This document shows, in pieces, positions 14,858 through 25,976 of a stretch of DNA of 64,000 nucleotides. Where the stretch lies: contig JAJTWR010000113.1 in the NCBI GenBank assembly GCA_021613335.1, positions 3,274,501 to 3,338,500 of the forward strand. The letters are read 5' to 3'. The number at the start of each line of letters is the position of its first letter. Position 1 is the stretch's first letter. Below the pieces are notes generated by a model. That model did no database searches, had not been told where the DNA came from, and was given only the letters and a program-made list of their open reading frames with translations. The translations under genes were made by a program, and so were the position numbers. Source of the DNA: Whitmania pigra (lineage: Eukaryota; Annelida; Clitellata; Hirudinida; Haemopidae).

Positions 14858-17800
14858 ATGAACTCAATTCCTGTTCAAGAATCTCTTCGAGATTCAGGAA
14901 TTGGTAGCTTGCCGGGTGAAGTGCGGAGGTATGATTTCATCCACATTCTTTAAAATATAAAAATATATTTTTTTTTAACATGTCTGCAGTATAAGTGCTG
15001 AGATGCCTAAGGAAACATATTACAAGATGAATCACAAGAACCGAGGTCCATTTATCATCATAAACAATCATAAGTTCAATGAAAACGTGGGCCAGAGGGA
15101 GAGAACAGGCTTTGCAATTGACAACGAGAACTTAAAAAAAATATTTGAGGACCTCAAATTTGATGTGGTAATACACCAAAACAAAACAGTCAGTGAGATG
15201 CAAGATATTGTGAAAACAGGTCAGTTAGCAATTTTCTGTTATAGCTTGTACTAAAAATTTGAAAAAAAATATTCTTAAAGAAAGTTCTTGCCCTTATTTA
15301 TTTTAATGGGTGAGAAGACCTGACTTTAATTCTTGTAGCATCAAAAGAAGATTATTCTGACTGTGATTGCTTTGCCATGGCAATATTGAGCCATGGTAAT
15401 TCTGGTGATATCATTTATGGCATTGATGGAGAGATAAGGTTTGATCTACTTATCAATCCCATAAGCAAGAATAAAGTGAAAAGTCTCATAGGAAAGCCAA
15501 AGCTCTTTTTTGTCCAGGTATATTTTGTTTATTTATTTACACTGAGAGGTGATCTTCTAGCATGTAGGTTAGTTCAATGATTGCATTCCGGCTTCTGGTG
15601 ACATAGGCAACATTTGTTATTTATGGCATCTCACATTGTAACACAATTGAAGCCTTAACCATGTCTAATGAGCACACACACTAAGTTTTATCGTCATCAT
15701 CATTGTCACATCATCATAATCATAATCATCATCATCATCAATGCCTAGCACACTGAGTTCATGAAGCAATTCCTCATATAAATGGTTATGCATAAATTGT
15801 AAGATCTTTAGCCATGTAGGAAAATCATAATGTCTGCTAAATATTGACAATGGAAAACAACATAAACCAGTAAGTCAATCAAAACAAGAACTTAAATAGT
15901 ATAGTAAGTCGATGGTATTCAAATGCATGTTGGTAACATTGGATAAATAAGGGAAAGTCAGTTTCATTTATTAGACAACTAAATCAAATATGTTTTAGAG
16001 AAAACAATATAGTTAGGTAACAAGTTCAAAATACATACAACATTTAAATATAAATAATTTGTCAAATTGATGGAGCACATGGCCAATTTGAGTTTTTATA
16101 GTGGACTGTCACAGAAGAATGGTTGCTTTGTTTAAATTTGTAGTCAGTCTATGCAGTAACATCAACACATGGTCTGCTTTCATTCTATGAAGTTCCAGAG
16201 ATTGCAAGTCAAGGCCTCATGTATCACATTGTTATAAAAGAATGGTTTCAGTAAATGCCAAGTTTTCACAAAGGAGTGGTATTACCTGATTAACACTGTT
16301 ATATCTCTGAGATCCCGAAGAAAGGCAAGGTTTAACGTAACGGTTTATTCACAAGTAAACAACAACTACACACGGTCACTACATGAGAGAGAGAGAGTGA
16401 GCGATAGCTCAAGGCTATTTATAGAACATGTTCCATTGTGTTCATGGCGCGCTCCACTCTCATTGGTTCCTCACCACAACACCTCCCCCCCTAACAAGTT
16501 CGTACTTCTTCTTGGACGCGTCCATCTCCAATCTCTTCGGCGGTTGGCGTCTCCTCTTTGGTCGTGGGGCCTGGTCTGCTTCGATAAGAACTTCTGTCGT
16601 GCTGGGCTCTGTAGCACTCATGTTGTTACCTTCCGGTTGGCTGAGGGGCAGTAGAGGCAGGTTAAAGGTATCCATCATGACGTTGAAGGCGTCCTCCACT
16701 GTCCGAGGTCTCAGCTGATTCGCGTGTCGTTTGACAATCTTGCTGTCGCATCGGACATCATAGAGCACCGTTCCAAGTCTTCTGATGACCACTCCTGGGG
16801 CCCATCGACCTCGTGGATCTTCATACAGCCTCAAGTACACTGTGTCCCCTTCGGCAAACTCCCTGCGATGTACCTTGCGCGTCTGCTGCGCTTTGTCTTT
16901 CATCGCTTCCTGTTGTAGATGACTCTGCAACTGTAAATCACTTACCGGAGTCCTCAACTGTCGTCCAATGCAGTTTTCTGCTGTGGCTCCCTCCCCTCTC
17001 AACTTCTGAAAAGTTCTCTTGAAGGTGTCCACAAAACGTTTTGTTTTCTTCATGGAGCATCGGCCCAGTTCCTCCTTGAAGACCTCTGGGTGTCTGTCGG
17101 ACAATTCTTGGGACAGACCTCCTACTTCAACTGTTCTCTGTTCCACTTGACAACAGATGGCGTTGAAGGCCTTCGCAAATGGTGGCAACTGGTCCAGCCA
17201 CTCAATGCCCAAAAGCTGGTCCACATCCTTAGCCACGAAGCAGCGACCATGGCCAGTGAACCCTTGGCAGCGGAATTGCACATCGAAACAACCAAGTACC
17301 TCAATCGGGGTGCCATTTGCAGCTGACAGTGACACTGAAGACTTGTCCAGATCTGGAGCTCCAATCTTCTCCCATGTGTCCGTGTTGATGATGGTTACAT
17401 CTGCACCCGAGTCAAGCTGCATATCAATCTTGATGTCTCCAAAATCGATCTTGGCAAATTTTCTCTTCCCCCTTTTTTGGTTGTCATCGATCTTCTTTAC
17501 TCTCAATTTCTTGGGACAACTCTTTGCCAGATGAGTTGTCTCGTCACAGATGAAACATCTCCTTACAGTTGAAGGTCGGCCGGGTTCTTTGCTACGGAAC
17601 TCTGGTCGAGGCTTCCTTCTGCTGTTTCTCTGGACCACCTGCACAGCACTTGGGGCTTCTCCGATGGCACTTGCATCTTTTCTCAGAGTCAGAATGTGTT
17701 CGCATTCATTGTTCAAGTCCTCCAGTGTGCAGTTTGGTTGCAGCTCCAACTTTTGCAGCAACCTTGTTCGGAAGTCGGCGTGTGCTTGCATCTTCATCCC

Positions 17801-19313
17801 AGAAATGTAAATCAGGCATTTAAATTGCTCTTTTGTCAATTCATCTACCAGTGCCAGCTCGCACATTCTGTTGACCTTCGTGGTGTATGCTCTGAAGTTC
17901 ATGTCCTCAAGCGTAACCCGGAGTGCGTCATATCTGCGTCTGAAGATACTATCTTTGTCTCCAAACAACGTCTCCAAGATTGCCTTGACCTCATCATACT
18001 TCAGATCCTTTGTTGACCTTGGTCGAATGTGGTCCCGGAACAGGTTGTACACTTCTGTATCAAGTTTCATCACAAGCACCCTCGCTCTCTCCTCCTCCGA
18101 CAATCGTGAACCGTGAGTTGCAACTGCATCTTCGAAACGTTCGATCCATTTTGTGAACGTGCCTCCATGTTCAGGATCGTAGTTGAAGGTCCGTGTCTTG
18201 CTGATCATTTCCGTGATCAGTTCTTCGCCTTGACGATGTGTAGTCGAGTGAAGATTGACCTTCTCCAACAGTTGCAACAAAAGTTCGTCGCGTTTCTTGT
18301 TTTCTTCGTCTCGTTTCTTGCTTTCTTCGTCTCGTCGTCGATTTTCTTCGTCTCGTCGTCGATTTTCTTCCATGAACATCGTCATCATAGAAACGAATTT
18401 ATCTTCGGATCCCATCCTCGTCGCCAAAATGTTATATCTCTGAGATCCCGAAGAAAGGCAAGGTTTAACGTAACGGTTTATTCACAAGTAAACAACAACT
18501 ACACACGGTCACTACATGAGAGAGAGAGAGTGAGCGATAGCTCAAGGCTATTTATAGAACATGTTCCATTGTGTTCATGGCGCGCTCCACTCTCATTGGT
18601 TCCTCACCACAACAAACACCATACATTGAAGAGATCCTTTGAGATATCAGGAATAAGTTTTCTTAATAGTCATCTTCATGACCCTAGAAAGATGCTTAGT
18701 TATAAAGTTAATTTGGATTTCTTATTTTCCAAATTTTAGGTCTTAAATTTTCTTCTTGCTATTTTGAATTGATCAAGCTTTTGCAAAATGTCCTATGCTT
18801 TATCTATAATTTCATGCAAAAGATAATGAATTTTGTATTGATTTTGTCACAATTCCATTGGTAAGGCATGCAGAGGAATCGAATTAGACGATGGAGTTAA
18901 AAATGAATCAAATGAAAGTCAATATGAAGAGGATGCAAAGAACACTGAAGATGAAAATAACATGAGAAAGATACCAGTAGAGGCTGATTTTTTGTACTCT
19001 TTCAGCACCGCACCAGGTTTATTATATGTTTTAAAAATGTTTACATGGTATTGATAGATATTGAATGATATTCAGATGCCTTCTATTTACAGGTTATTAT
19101 TCATTCAGAAACAAAATATTTGGTAGCTGGTATGTCCAAGCACTGAAAAATGTTTTTGAAGAATATGCTCAAGATCATGATTTGCTATACCTTCTTACTC
19201 TAGCGAGTTATGAAGTTGCTTTCAAAGAGTCAAACAGCACCAGCAAACTCTTTAACAAAAAGAAGCAAGTTCCCAGTTTCATCTCAATGCTCACAAAATT
19301 CATCAAATTTTAA
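14858..19313 (+). CDS. effector caspase (caspase-3/7-like), copy B
   Basis: Paralogue of caspase A with the same five-exon, same-phase structure: 14858-14928, 14990-15219, 15339-15517, 18866-19016, 19093-19313, giving 283 residues. Catalytic His119 lies in AILSHGN and Cys162 in QACRGI. The linker and processing site IPVEADFLYSFSTAPG and the small subunit end FISMLTKFIKF are conserved. The prodomain is short and contains DSGIGS, which fits the beta-TrCP phosphodegron pattern DSGxxS; copy A has DSGISL at the same place. Intron 3 is 3.3 kb because of an LTR retrotransposon at 16297-18614 in the opposite orientation; its splice sites are intact. Identity between A and B is high across exons 2 to 5, so this is a tandem duplication. 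Confidence 0.95.
15690..15743. repeat. (ATC/ATA)n microsatellite
   Basis: Imperfect TCATCA/TAATCA triplets in caspase B intron 3. Confidence 0.75.
16297..16481 (-). repeat. 3' LTR
   Basis: 185 bp, TG...CA ends, same sequence as the 5' LTR. Contains a GA-rich run (GAGAGAGAGAG) and, on the minus strand, a TATA-like TATAAATAG near 16425. Confidence 0.95.
16460..18415 (-). CDS. Gag-protease polyprotein with fused integrase C-terminus (LTR element ORF)
   Basis: The ATG at 18415 overlaps the primer-binding site and gives about 651 residues (an upstream TTG would add four). In order (numbering from 18427): a charged repeated N-terminus (RRRDEEN, KKRDEEN), a retrotransposon Gag domain at about 80-260, one CCHC zinc knuckle near 290 (CFICDETTHLAKSCP), and a retropepsin with the active-site motif DSGAD near 337 and LGIEWLDQLP downstream. 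Sequence then jumps in frame near residue 460 from the protease/RT junction (LGRCSMKKTK) to the post-catalytic part of integrase (FKRTFQKLRGEGATAEN), with a second in-frame jump near 484. A typical integrase C-terminal segment (EFAEGDTVYLRLYEDPRGRW) follows. The ORF ends inside the 3' LTR. Two deletions have removed all polymerase activity while the frame stayed open. Confidence 0.9.
   Translation of the reverse strand: MGSEDKFVSMMTMFMEENRRRDEENRRRDEESKKRDEENKKRDELLLQLLEKVNLHSTTHRQGEELITEMISKTRTFNYDPEHGGTFTKWIERFEDAVATHGSRLSEEERARVLVMKLDTEVYNLFRDHIRPRSTKDLKYDEVKAILETLFGDKDSIFRRRYDALRVTLEDMNFRAYTTKVNRMCELALVDELTKEQFKCLIYISGMKMQAHADFRTRLLQKLELQPNCTLEDLNNECEHILTLRKDASAIGEAPSAVQVVQRNSRRKPRPEFRSKEPGRPSTVRRCFICDETTHLAKSCPKKLRVKKIDDNQKRGKRKFAKIDFGDIKIDMQLDSGADVTIINTDTWEKIGAPDLDKSSVSLSAANGTPIEVLGCFDVQFRCQGFTGHGRCFVAKDVDQLLGIEWLDQLPPFAKAFNAICCQVEQRTVEVGGLSQELSDRHPEVFKEELGRCSMKKTKRFVDTFKRTFQKLRGEGATAENCIGRQLRTPVSDLQLQSHLQQEAMKDKAQQTRKVHRREFAEGDTVYLRLYEDPRGRWAPGVVIRRLGTVLYDVRCDSKIVKRHANQLRPRTVEDAFNVMMDTFNLPLLPLSQPEGNNMSATEPSTTEVLIEADQAPRPKRRRQPPKRLEMDASKKKYELVRGGGVVVRNQ
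16482..16492 (-). promoter_or_regulatory. polypurine tract of the LTR element
   Basis: On the minus strand AGGGGGGGAGG abuts the 3' LTR, the expected primer position for plus-strand DNA synthesis. Confidence 0.85.
18409..18426 (-). promoter_or_regulatory. primer-binding site, complementary to tRNA-Ser
   Basis: Three bases inside the 5' LTR the minus strand reads TGGCGACGAGGATGGGAT. This is complementary to the 3' end of animal tRNA-Ser(GCT), as I recall it (ending ATCCCATCCTCGTCGCCA). Recalled from general knowledge, not searched. Confidence 0.75.
18430..18614 (-). repeat. 5' LTR
   Basis: 185 bp copy identical by eye to the 3' LTR. Confidence 0.95.
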
Positions 19314-20851
19314 TTACTCAGCTGGCTCAGAGACTTGTTCATTTTAGGTCTTACAGACTCAATTACAGGGCCAATGACTGCTTCTTTTTCTTTTTTGAAA
19401 TTTTGAACAAAGCCTCATTATATTTTATGTCATTTGAAGGCTTTTAAGCAGATTTTAATAATTAGCATCTCATGTCGACATACCTCATTGCTTGGTCACG
19501 AGGCAAGTATTATCTATTTGTAACTATTACTAGCTCTTACGGATAAACATTGTTTTCAAAATATTGAGGAAAAATGCTGAAAACTCGTTGGACCTAACAA
19601 AATTCATCTCTGCATTGCTGCAATAACTGGTGATTCTGTATCGAGGATGCTATATATTGGCAAATAACAACAAATATTTTAAGTAATTGTGTCTTTTCCA
19701 CTTGAAAAATATCTGATCTATATAAAATAGCATGCTACATAATGACATTTTACATATTCTTTTGCAAGAACTTTCTGGACTGGAAGTAAACAGTTGATTT
19801 GAGGTTCATCAAACTTAATTTGCTCTTGAGGCACAGATAATATTTTGTTCATTGGGAACATGTCTCATACACGAAGTTATAATTGGTACCATATCAAATA
19901 ATAAATATTCTCTATGCTTGATTCAATTAATTCATTTGTGTGAGTTCAGTTTTACCAAATGAAATGTGTTGGAATATTTTCATTGTACATGACTCGCTAT
20001 TAGTAGTAACCGCAATGCAAATTTTGTTTGTGATATAATATTCTTTTACGGTATACCGTGGAGTTTTATGAAAATGGGGGTGCAGTCATTTGGTATGTAC
20101 TAAAAATTGTAAAGGCGAGCACCATCACCAGTCTCTAACCTGATAAGTCTGTGGACCTTAAGAGTTTTGTAACCTAATGGAATTTCTAATAATCATAACA
20201 TGGCTAAGCTCGAGCTAGGAAGTTTCTTGCTGATATTATTTAATTCATCAAAAAGGTAAAGCAAAACTTTCAAAACACTGAAATGCAACTTTGTTTGAAA
20301 GCAATTTAATTTAAATTATTCAAATTCATGAATTAAAGAGATGTAAGGTTATTACATGCTAGTGGAAAGTTCAGCAAAGCCCCTAAATTTAAGGCTGATA
20401 TATCAAATCCTACATCAAATCTCCACACACAAATAAGAATCAATAAGGTCTCAAATAAATTTTGGCAAAATAATGGTCAACAAAAATGCCTTCAACCAAT
20501 TTGAGCAAACATTAAGGAATGATATCAAAAAAAGCTCTTAATTTTTTAATTGTTATGGGTCATTATTATTCAATGTTATCACATTGATTGTCAAGACCTT
20601 GGAGGAGTCACTTACGTAACATAGTGACATGTTGTCATAGGTTTTTGAAAAATGATTTATAAAAATGTCCTTCAAAACATTTACAACATAACTAGTTCAT
20701 AATTTTTGCAAATTCTCATATTCCTACTTACGAATGCAGACTATGAAAATTGTTGCTTTGCAGATCCTCAGAGAAAACAGGAGCAATAGACACTTGATTG
20801 GAAATTCTTTGCTTAATTTGAAGTTCATTTGCACCTTATTAATTTGATTTT
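19314..20851. other. caspase B 3' region and intergenic DNA, no gene seen
   Basis: AT-rich, no coding signal. The first few hundred bases should be caspase B 3' UTR. Confidence 0.5.
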
Positions 20852-21175
20852 ATGACTTGTATTGAGATACATTGTGAAAGATGTATCCCAATGGAACGCT
20901 TTGTAAGATTCACGGAAAGCAAAGGTCATGGCTTTCAAGAGATGTTTTATGCCTTGATGGAATTTCTGAAGATACATGATCTTGACCTGGGAAACATTCA
21001 CTGGCAAAGCTACAAAATTGAGCGAGAAGAAAAGTCTTGTGTCCTGGATTCCTTGTACATCAAATACTTTAAACTTGATTGGGGAAAATGCTGTAAAATG
21101 CCGTACAATTTTTTGACTTCCTTGAGAAGCTGTTTGTCCTCTTCACAATCTCAATGCATCGGCCTCGATTTTTGA
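20852..21175 (+). pseudogene. hAT-type transposase fragment (ZMYM1/DUF4371-like)
   Basis: The frame reads MERFVRFTESKGHGFQE, then EFLKIHDLDLGNIHWQSY, matching the conserved ERF.GF...GHT....LLEFL....IDI.NCRGQSYDNA block of hAT-derived transposases. After a frameshift the bases at 21108-21170 read FFDFLEKLFVLFTISMHRP, the next conserved block. The usual GQSYDNA motif is mutated and no transposon ends were found. Dead fragment. Confidence 0.75.
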
Positions 21176-23051
21176 CTGAGGCATTGAAACATGATGATTC
21201 CTCATTGATTCTCAAACTTGTCACAAGAACGCTTTGGTCCTACATGTGTGCACAATTCAATAATTAATGCTACATTAACTTATAGATATGAGTGATAATA
21301 ATAATACTAGTATTGATTCAGTATAAATGACAGTAGTATTGATGACAAAACCTTAGCTAAGAATACCAGTCCCAATCCAAGAGCCAAGAACTTTCAGCTC
21401 AGCTTCCATCTTCTCCATCAGTGTCTGCAAGATGGTTGTGCAGATGGAACCGTTGCAGCTGCCAACGGCATCATTCCGCAAGCAATAGCCATCATTCCGA
21501 TCACCTGTAGCAAGTACATGAATACTAATCTTATGAATATTAATAATGCATGAATAATATTTAGCATAATTATTTAATTACTCTATATGTTTACATGGTT
21601 TCAAAAAGCAATTAGTAATGCTTAATTAAGTTTGATTAATTAATTTCTGATTAACCAACCTCCATGGAAGACTTTGGATCGGCAAACACCAGGAGCAATA
21701 TTTGAATGACATCATCTCTGTTGGAGCCAGAATAAGCAAGTCCCAATCTGGAAGTAAGATTGTAGCCATGCAAAACAATTAACATTTTGAAAATATGGAA
21801 ATTAATTCACATGCTTATGCCGAGGTTCATAAATAAACCCAACGCCTGGACTATATGATGGTGCTAATACTAATAAGCTAATGCTAATGACTCGTGATTG
21901 TGCAGATAATAAACTGACCCAAGAATCGATCCCAGCCTCATGCTCTGTGCATGACGTAATCGGAAAGAAGAGCAAGAGCTGGATCGCACTCATTCCTCAC
22001 TCACAATTCCACATCCCAGAAGACAACCAGCCTGAAGAAAGCAAACATCATTAATTAAGTTTTAGACTAAGTCAAAAAATATTCCACAGTTTCTGATTTA
22101 CTAAAAATTGCAATTTACTAAAAGAAACCTAACAAACATTATCAAGTCATAAAATTGCACTCAACAAGTTTTAAATCAATAAATCTGACAAATAAAATTT
22201 GAAATTGATCTCAAAAATGAACCTTGAATGGATCTTCCTTGTAGTACAAGTACTTGTCTAGCTGAGCGAGACCTCCGTCGATATCCCAAAGAAGAATCAG
22301 ACCCAAAGAAGCAGCAGCACTCATCATTCCTGCAGCAAAAAGAAATAATATCATTAAATTACATTCAATAAATTATTCTTAACTTGTTCTTAAAATTATG
22401 ATTTAGCAGTGCGTCATCACAAATGAAATTTTAAGAAGATACTGACCATGCTCCTTGTTCTTGTAGAACCAGTTGTTGGCATCCTCCGAGAGCAGCTTGT
22501 CTTTGCCAAAGCCTGCATTGACGAAGGAAGCGGCGAGGTTCTGACGAGCCGAATCGACGTAGGCAGTTCCTATGCTTGGCCCTGTGAAGTTACAATGAAT
22601 ATTACAATTATTATCGTCATAATAATTAAAGTAATAATTAATAATTGTTAAATTAATGTTATAATGAATATTATAATTATTATCGTCATCATGGTATAAT
22701 GTATTGTTTTATAATCGATTGAATGAGGTACAGTTCTTGTTGGCTCGAGGTGTGACTTGTAAATATCTTCGGGTACTTTTGGCTCCATAATATCCAGCTG
22801 TAGAATTAAAGAACAATATTTAGTGAATTCAATTATAACAACTTAAACAAGTCAATTATATTGATAATAATAATCCTAATAAATAATGAATATTCATGAC
22901 TTAAAAAATAAAAATTCATCTCTCGTGAGATTGAGGAAGTGGGTGTTGAGTTGGACGTTCCTCATGAGTTCCATCTGCTTGACTTCATGGTCGCCCAACT
23001 CGAAGAACATCTGCTGATTTCCGAGCAAGCTGGCTAGTTGTTTGCGCATGA

Positions 23052-24171
23052 CCCTAGGACAGGGGTTCCCAACCTGGGAGCCATGAAGGGGGTCCAGAGG
23101 AGCCGTGGAGTACTTTTTAAAAATCAGTATTAAAAGTTTTCAAAATTATTTTTAAACTAACTTTTTAAAAAATCCGAGAATAATATTTATGCACAAGTAA
23201 CGAGTATGGAGCAGAGTTTATGATAAAGTACAGGAAAATGTCAATTTTAGCAAAAAAAATTAATATTGAGGTGTCCATGTTCTCACAAGAGAAACAGAGC
23301 GACCTTGAAAGTATATTTTCTCTGCCACAATTCAGCCTATCACAGGCATATTTGGCTGACATTTTCACCCACTTAAATGAGTTTAACACTAAGATTCAGT
23401 AACCTAACATGACAGTTATGGATGCTGATGAGAAACTAGGCTCATTTCTGGAGAAGCTGCCCCTGTGGATCAGAAGAGTGGAAAATAACCTTGCCAATTT
23501 TCCAAGATTAGAAGAGTCTCTGCAAGCCAGTCTGGAGGCAGTTGGCACCAAGTTAAGCTTCTCTTAAAGGCGACATTTTGGCTCACCTTGGAACTCTGAT
23601 GACATTATTTCATGACTACTTTATTACGAAAAAGTTCAGCCTTGTGATGCCTGGGTCAGGAATCCATTTTTGGTCAATTTGGAAAGTGTGGATGATCAGG
23701 ACTTGGCCAAAGATTATCTCATTGATCTGAGACACAAAGAGTTGCTAAAGAGGGAGTTTCAGGTCAAGAGTTTGGCTGACTTTTGGTGCTCCATAATGAT
23801 ACCATACCCAGTTCTAACCAAAAGAGCCATGACATCCATCATTCCTTTTGTGACAACATGCCTCTGTGAAGCTGGATTTTCAACCCTGCTGACAATCAAA
23901 ACAAAATTGCAAAACAAACTTGATGCAAAGGATGACATGAGAGTGGCCCTGTCAAAATTAAAGCCCAGATTCCATCTACTTGTGAAAAAGAAGCAGGAGC
24001 ATTCTTCACATTACAAATTTGCTTTCAAAATACATTGTAAGGCTCTTTTTTGACATTAAATTATTGTTCATTACTTTTTTCTTGAAAAATTTTGATAGGG
24101 GGGCCGTAGACCACATTTTGTCCTCTAAGGGAGACGTGGGCACAAAAAGGTTGGGAACCCCTGCCCTAGGA
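23052..24171 (+). mobile_element. hAT transposon copy with TIRs and 8-bp target duplication
   Basis: The 1104-bp insert (23060-24163) has 16-bp terminal inverted repeats CAGGGGTTCCCAACCT and is flanked by CCCTAGGA on both sides (23052-23059 and 24164-24171), the 8-bp duplication expected of hAT elements. Inside, 23230-24050 carries the C-terminal half of a ZBED5/FAM200-type transposase: DIFTHLNEFN, DYLIDLRHKELLK, LADFWCSIMIPYPVLTKRA, FVTTCLCEAGFSTL (hAT dimerisation block), then MRVALSKLKPR. There are stops near 23400 and 23565 and the N-terminal half is missing. Inactive, but recent enough for the duplication to be perfect. Confidence 0.92.
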
Positions 24172-25447
24172 GGATGATGGACAATATTATAACTCAAAAA
24201 TCTAATGCTGAAGGTTGCCAAATGAAAGTAAGAGCAAAAATATAAACATATCAGTAAATTAAATGTGCTGCACACAATTCTATCATACTGTTGTAATGCT
24301 TTTCTTGAAGGCAAATAAATAAACAAATAGAAAATAATGCAACAAGCCCTCAAACTCACGGATCAGTGCAAGACTTGTAAATGTCCTGAATGAGTTGAAA
24401 GTCATTAAGTTGGATTGCCATGAGGATTGCATCAGAATATTGGCCGAACTTTCTGTAGATACTGAGGGTGGTCTTCAGGAGATTAACATTTTCTGGGTAA
24501 GGTACATAAGGAACGACGCTGAAAGAGAAAAATAATCAAAGTCACACAACATGTCTATAATTTTGCATGATCAGTTATTTTGTATGACTCATACTTCTTC
24601 AAGTACAGGCATACTCTCAGAAATGCAGACTTGTCGACTTACTGTCCCAATTCATCGAGCAACTCCGTCTCAATAAGGACTTCACATGCCTCTGCTTCAG
24701 CGTTGTGCTGCATGAGGTAAGGAACGATGTCATTGATGAGTCAATTTAACTCCTTCTTCTTCTCGTCAATGTCACTCTGATCTTCCAATTCCTGCCACTG
24801 ACGCATCACTTCACCTGAAAGATGTCTGAAGACAAAAATCAAACTTAATTTATCTTCATTCCCAAGAATTTATTAATCTCAGTGCAATAAAGTGTTATAC
24901 AATTTCTGTAAAAATCTTGTAATTCATTGAGTTCATCCCGGAAATCCGAAATCTAGCTCAAGAAAGATCGAAAGTAGACATAAATTCAGTTGACATACCT
25001 GACATATTCATGTTCCCAAGAACCAATGGACTTGAAACTTCCCAGGAGTCTGTACTTGAGACACTCCCTCTCGGTCATGGTCATGCTCAACATGGAGAGA
25101 ACGTCGGCACAAAACCTCTGCAAAACCAGAAAGTTGTTCATCATACAATGTCATTGGCAGAATTAAAATTTAATGTTTTAATTTTATTAGGGCACAATAT
25201 AATTGAATATAAACAATCCTATTTTATAATATAAATATTTCCAAAATTCTAATATTTAATAAGAAAACTCGAACCTTTGTTTTCGAATTGAGTATTTTAT
25301 CATACACTCCCTTGAGTGTATCTACGTGGGTTCCCAAAAACTTCAGTGGCTTAGGAACTGAGGTCATAGAAGTAGTTGAGGATCTTATGGGAGATCTCAG
25401 TTGTTCCAGAGCTGGTCTGTATAAATCGTCCGTCTCGAACGGTTTTA

Positions 25448-25976
25448 AAAAACCGGACGCACACATTTTAATGAGATGCTAAGAAAAAATAAAGCTCCAC
25501 CCCTAAACAAATTAAACTCCGCCTAAAATGAGTAAAAGTGAATCTTTTATCCGCAATATATATTAAGTCATTTACATAGAAGTCTCTAATAAAGTTTTAT
25601 TATAATTTTGGAAATACTTGACGTCTGATATTAACGATCGAGTGTTTAAAGTTTACGCTTTGCCTAACCCTAACCCTATCCCCTAATCCTAACCCCTAAC
25701 CCTACCCTATCCCCTAATCCTAACCCTACCCTAACCCCTATCCCTACCCTATCCTTTAATCCTAACCCCTAACCCTACCCTATCCCCTAATCCTAACCCT
25801 AACCCTTGAGCGGATCTATTCGGAGCCTAAAAATGCGGACCGATTTTCCCTAAAAAGAGATATGCCTAAAAATATTACGGATCAAAGATTTACTTTTACT
25901 CATTTTAGGCGGAGCTTAATTTGTTTTGTGTGGAGCTTCATTAAAGTGGAGCATCTCATTAAAATGTGTGCGTCCG
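25448..25976. mobile_element. 529-bp foldback element with telomere-like core
   Basis: The ends are imperfect inverted repeats of about 110 bp. The left arm starts CGGACGCACACATTTTAATG at 25454 and its reverse complement closes the right arm at 25976. Both arms share AAAATGAGTAAAAGT further in. The insert sits between two copies of TCTCGAACGGTTTTA (25433-25447 and 25977-25991); CGTCCG also precedes each, so the direct repeat could be 21 bp. No coding sequence. The host sequence is the first preserved exon of the PSMD2 pseudogene. I cannot assign it to a named superfamily. Confidence 0.85.
25666..25807. repeat. degenerate telomere-like (CCCTAA)n array
   Basis: About 140 bases of CCTAACC, CCTACCC and CCCTAATCC variants, the complement of TTAGGG-type telomere repeats, in the core of the foldback element. 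Confidence 0.9.

Larger units (their letters stand above)
16292..18619 (-). mobile_element. short, non-autonomous Ty3/Gypsy-like LTR retrotransposon with target duplication
   Basis: Two 185-bp LTRs (16297-16481 and 18430-18614), identical by eye, begin TGTTATATC and end CCACAACA. The insertion is flanked by the 5-bp duplication AACAC (16292-16296 and 18615-18619). Read on the minus strand, a primer-binding site follows the 5' LTR and a purine tract precedes the 3' LTR. The 1.95 kb interior holds one long ORF coding Gag, protease and the end of integrase, but no reverse transcriptase, RNase H or integrase core. Identical LTRs, a perfect duplication and an open frame indicate a recent insertion, presumably mobilised by a full-length relative elsewhere. 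Confidence 0.95.

Noticed and set aside
16397..18739. Many plus-strand ORFs, up to 208 codons, across the LTR element
   Set aside because: They are antisense shadows of the Gag-protease ORF and of the LTRs; their translations show no domain.
24741..24743. In-frame TGA in the PSMD2 copy as a possible recoded codon
   Set aside because: A TAA and several frameshifts occur in the same copy, so decay is the simpler reading.
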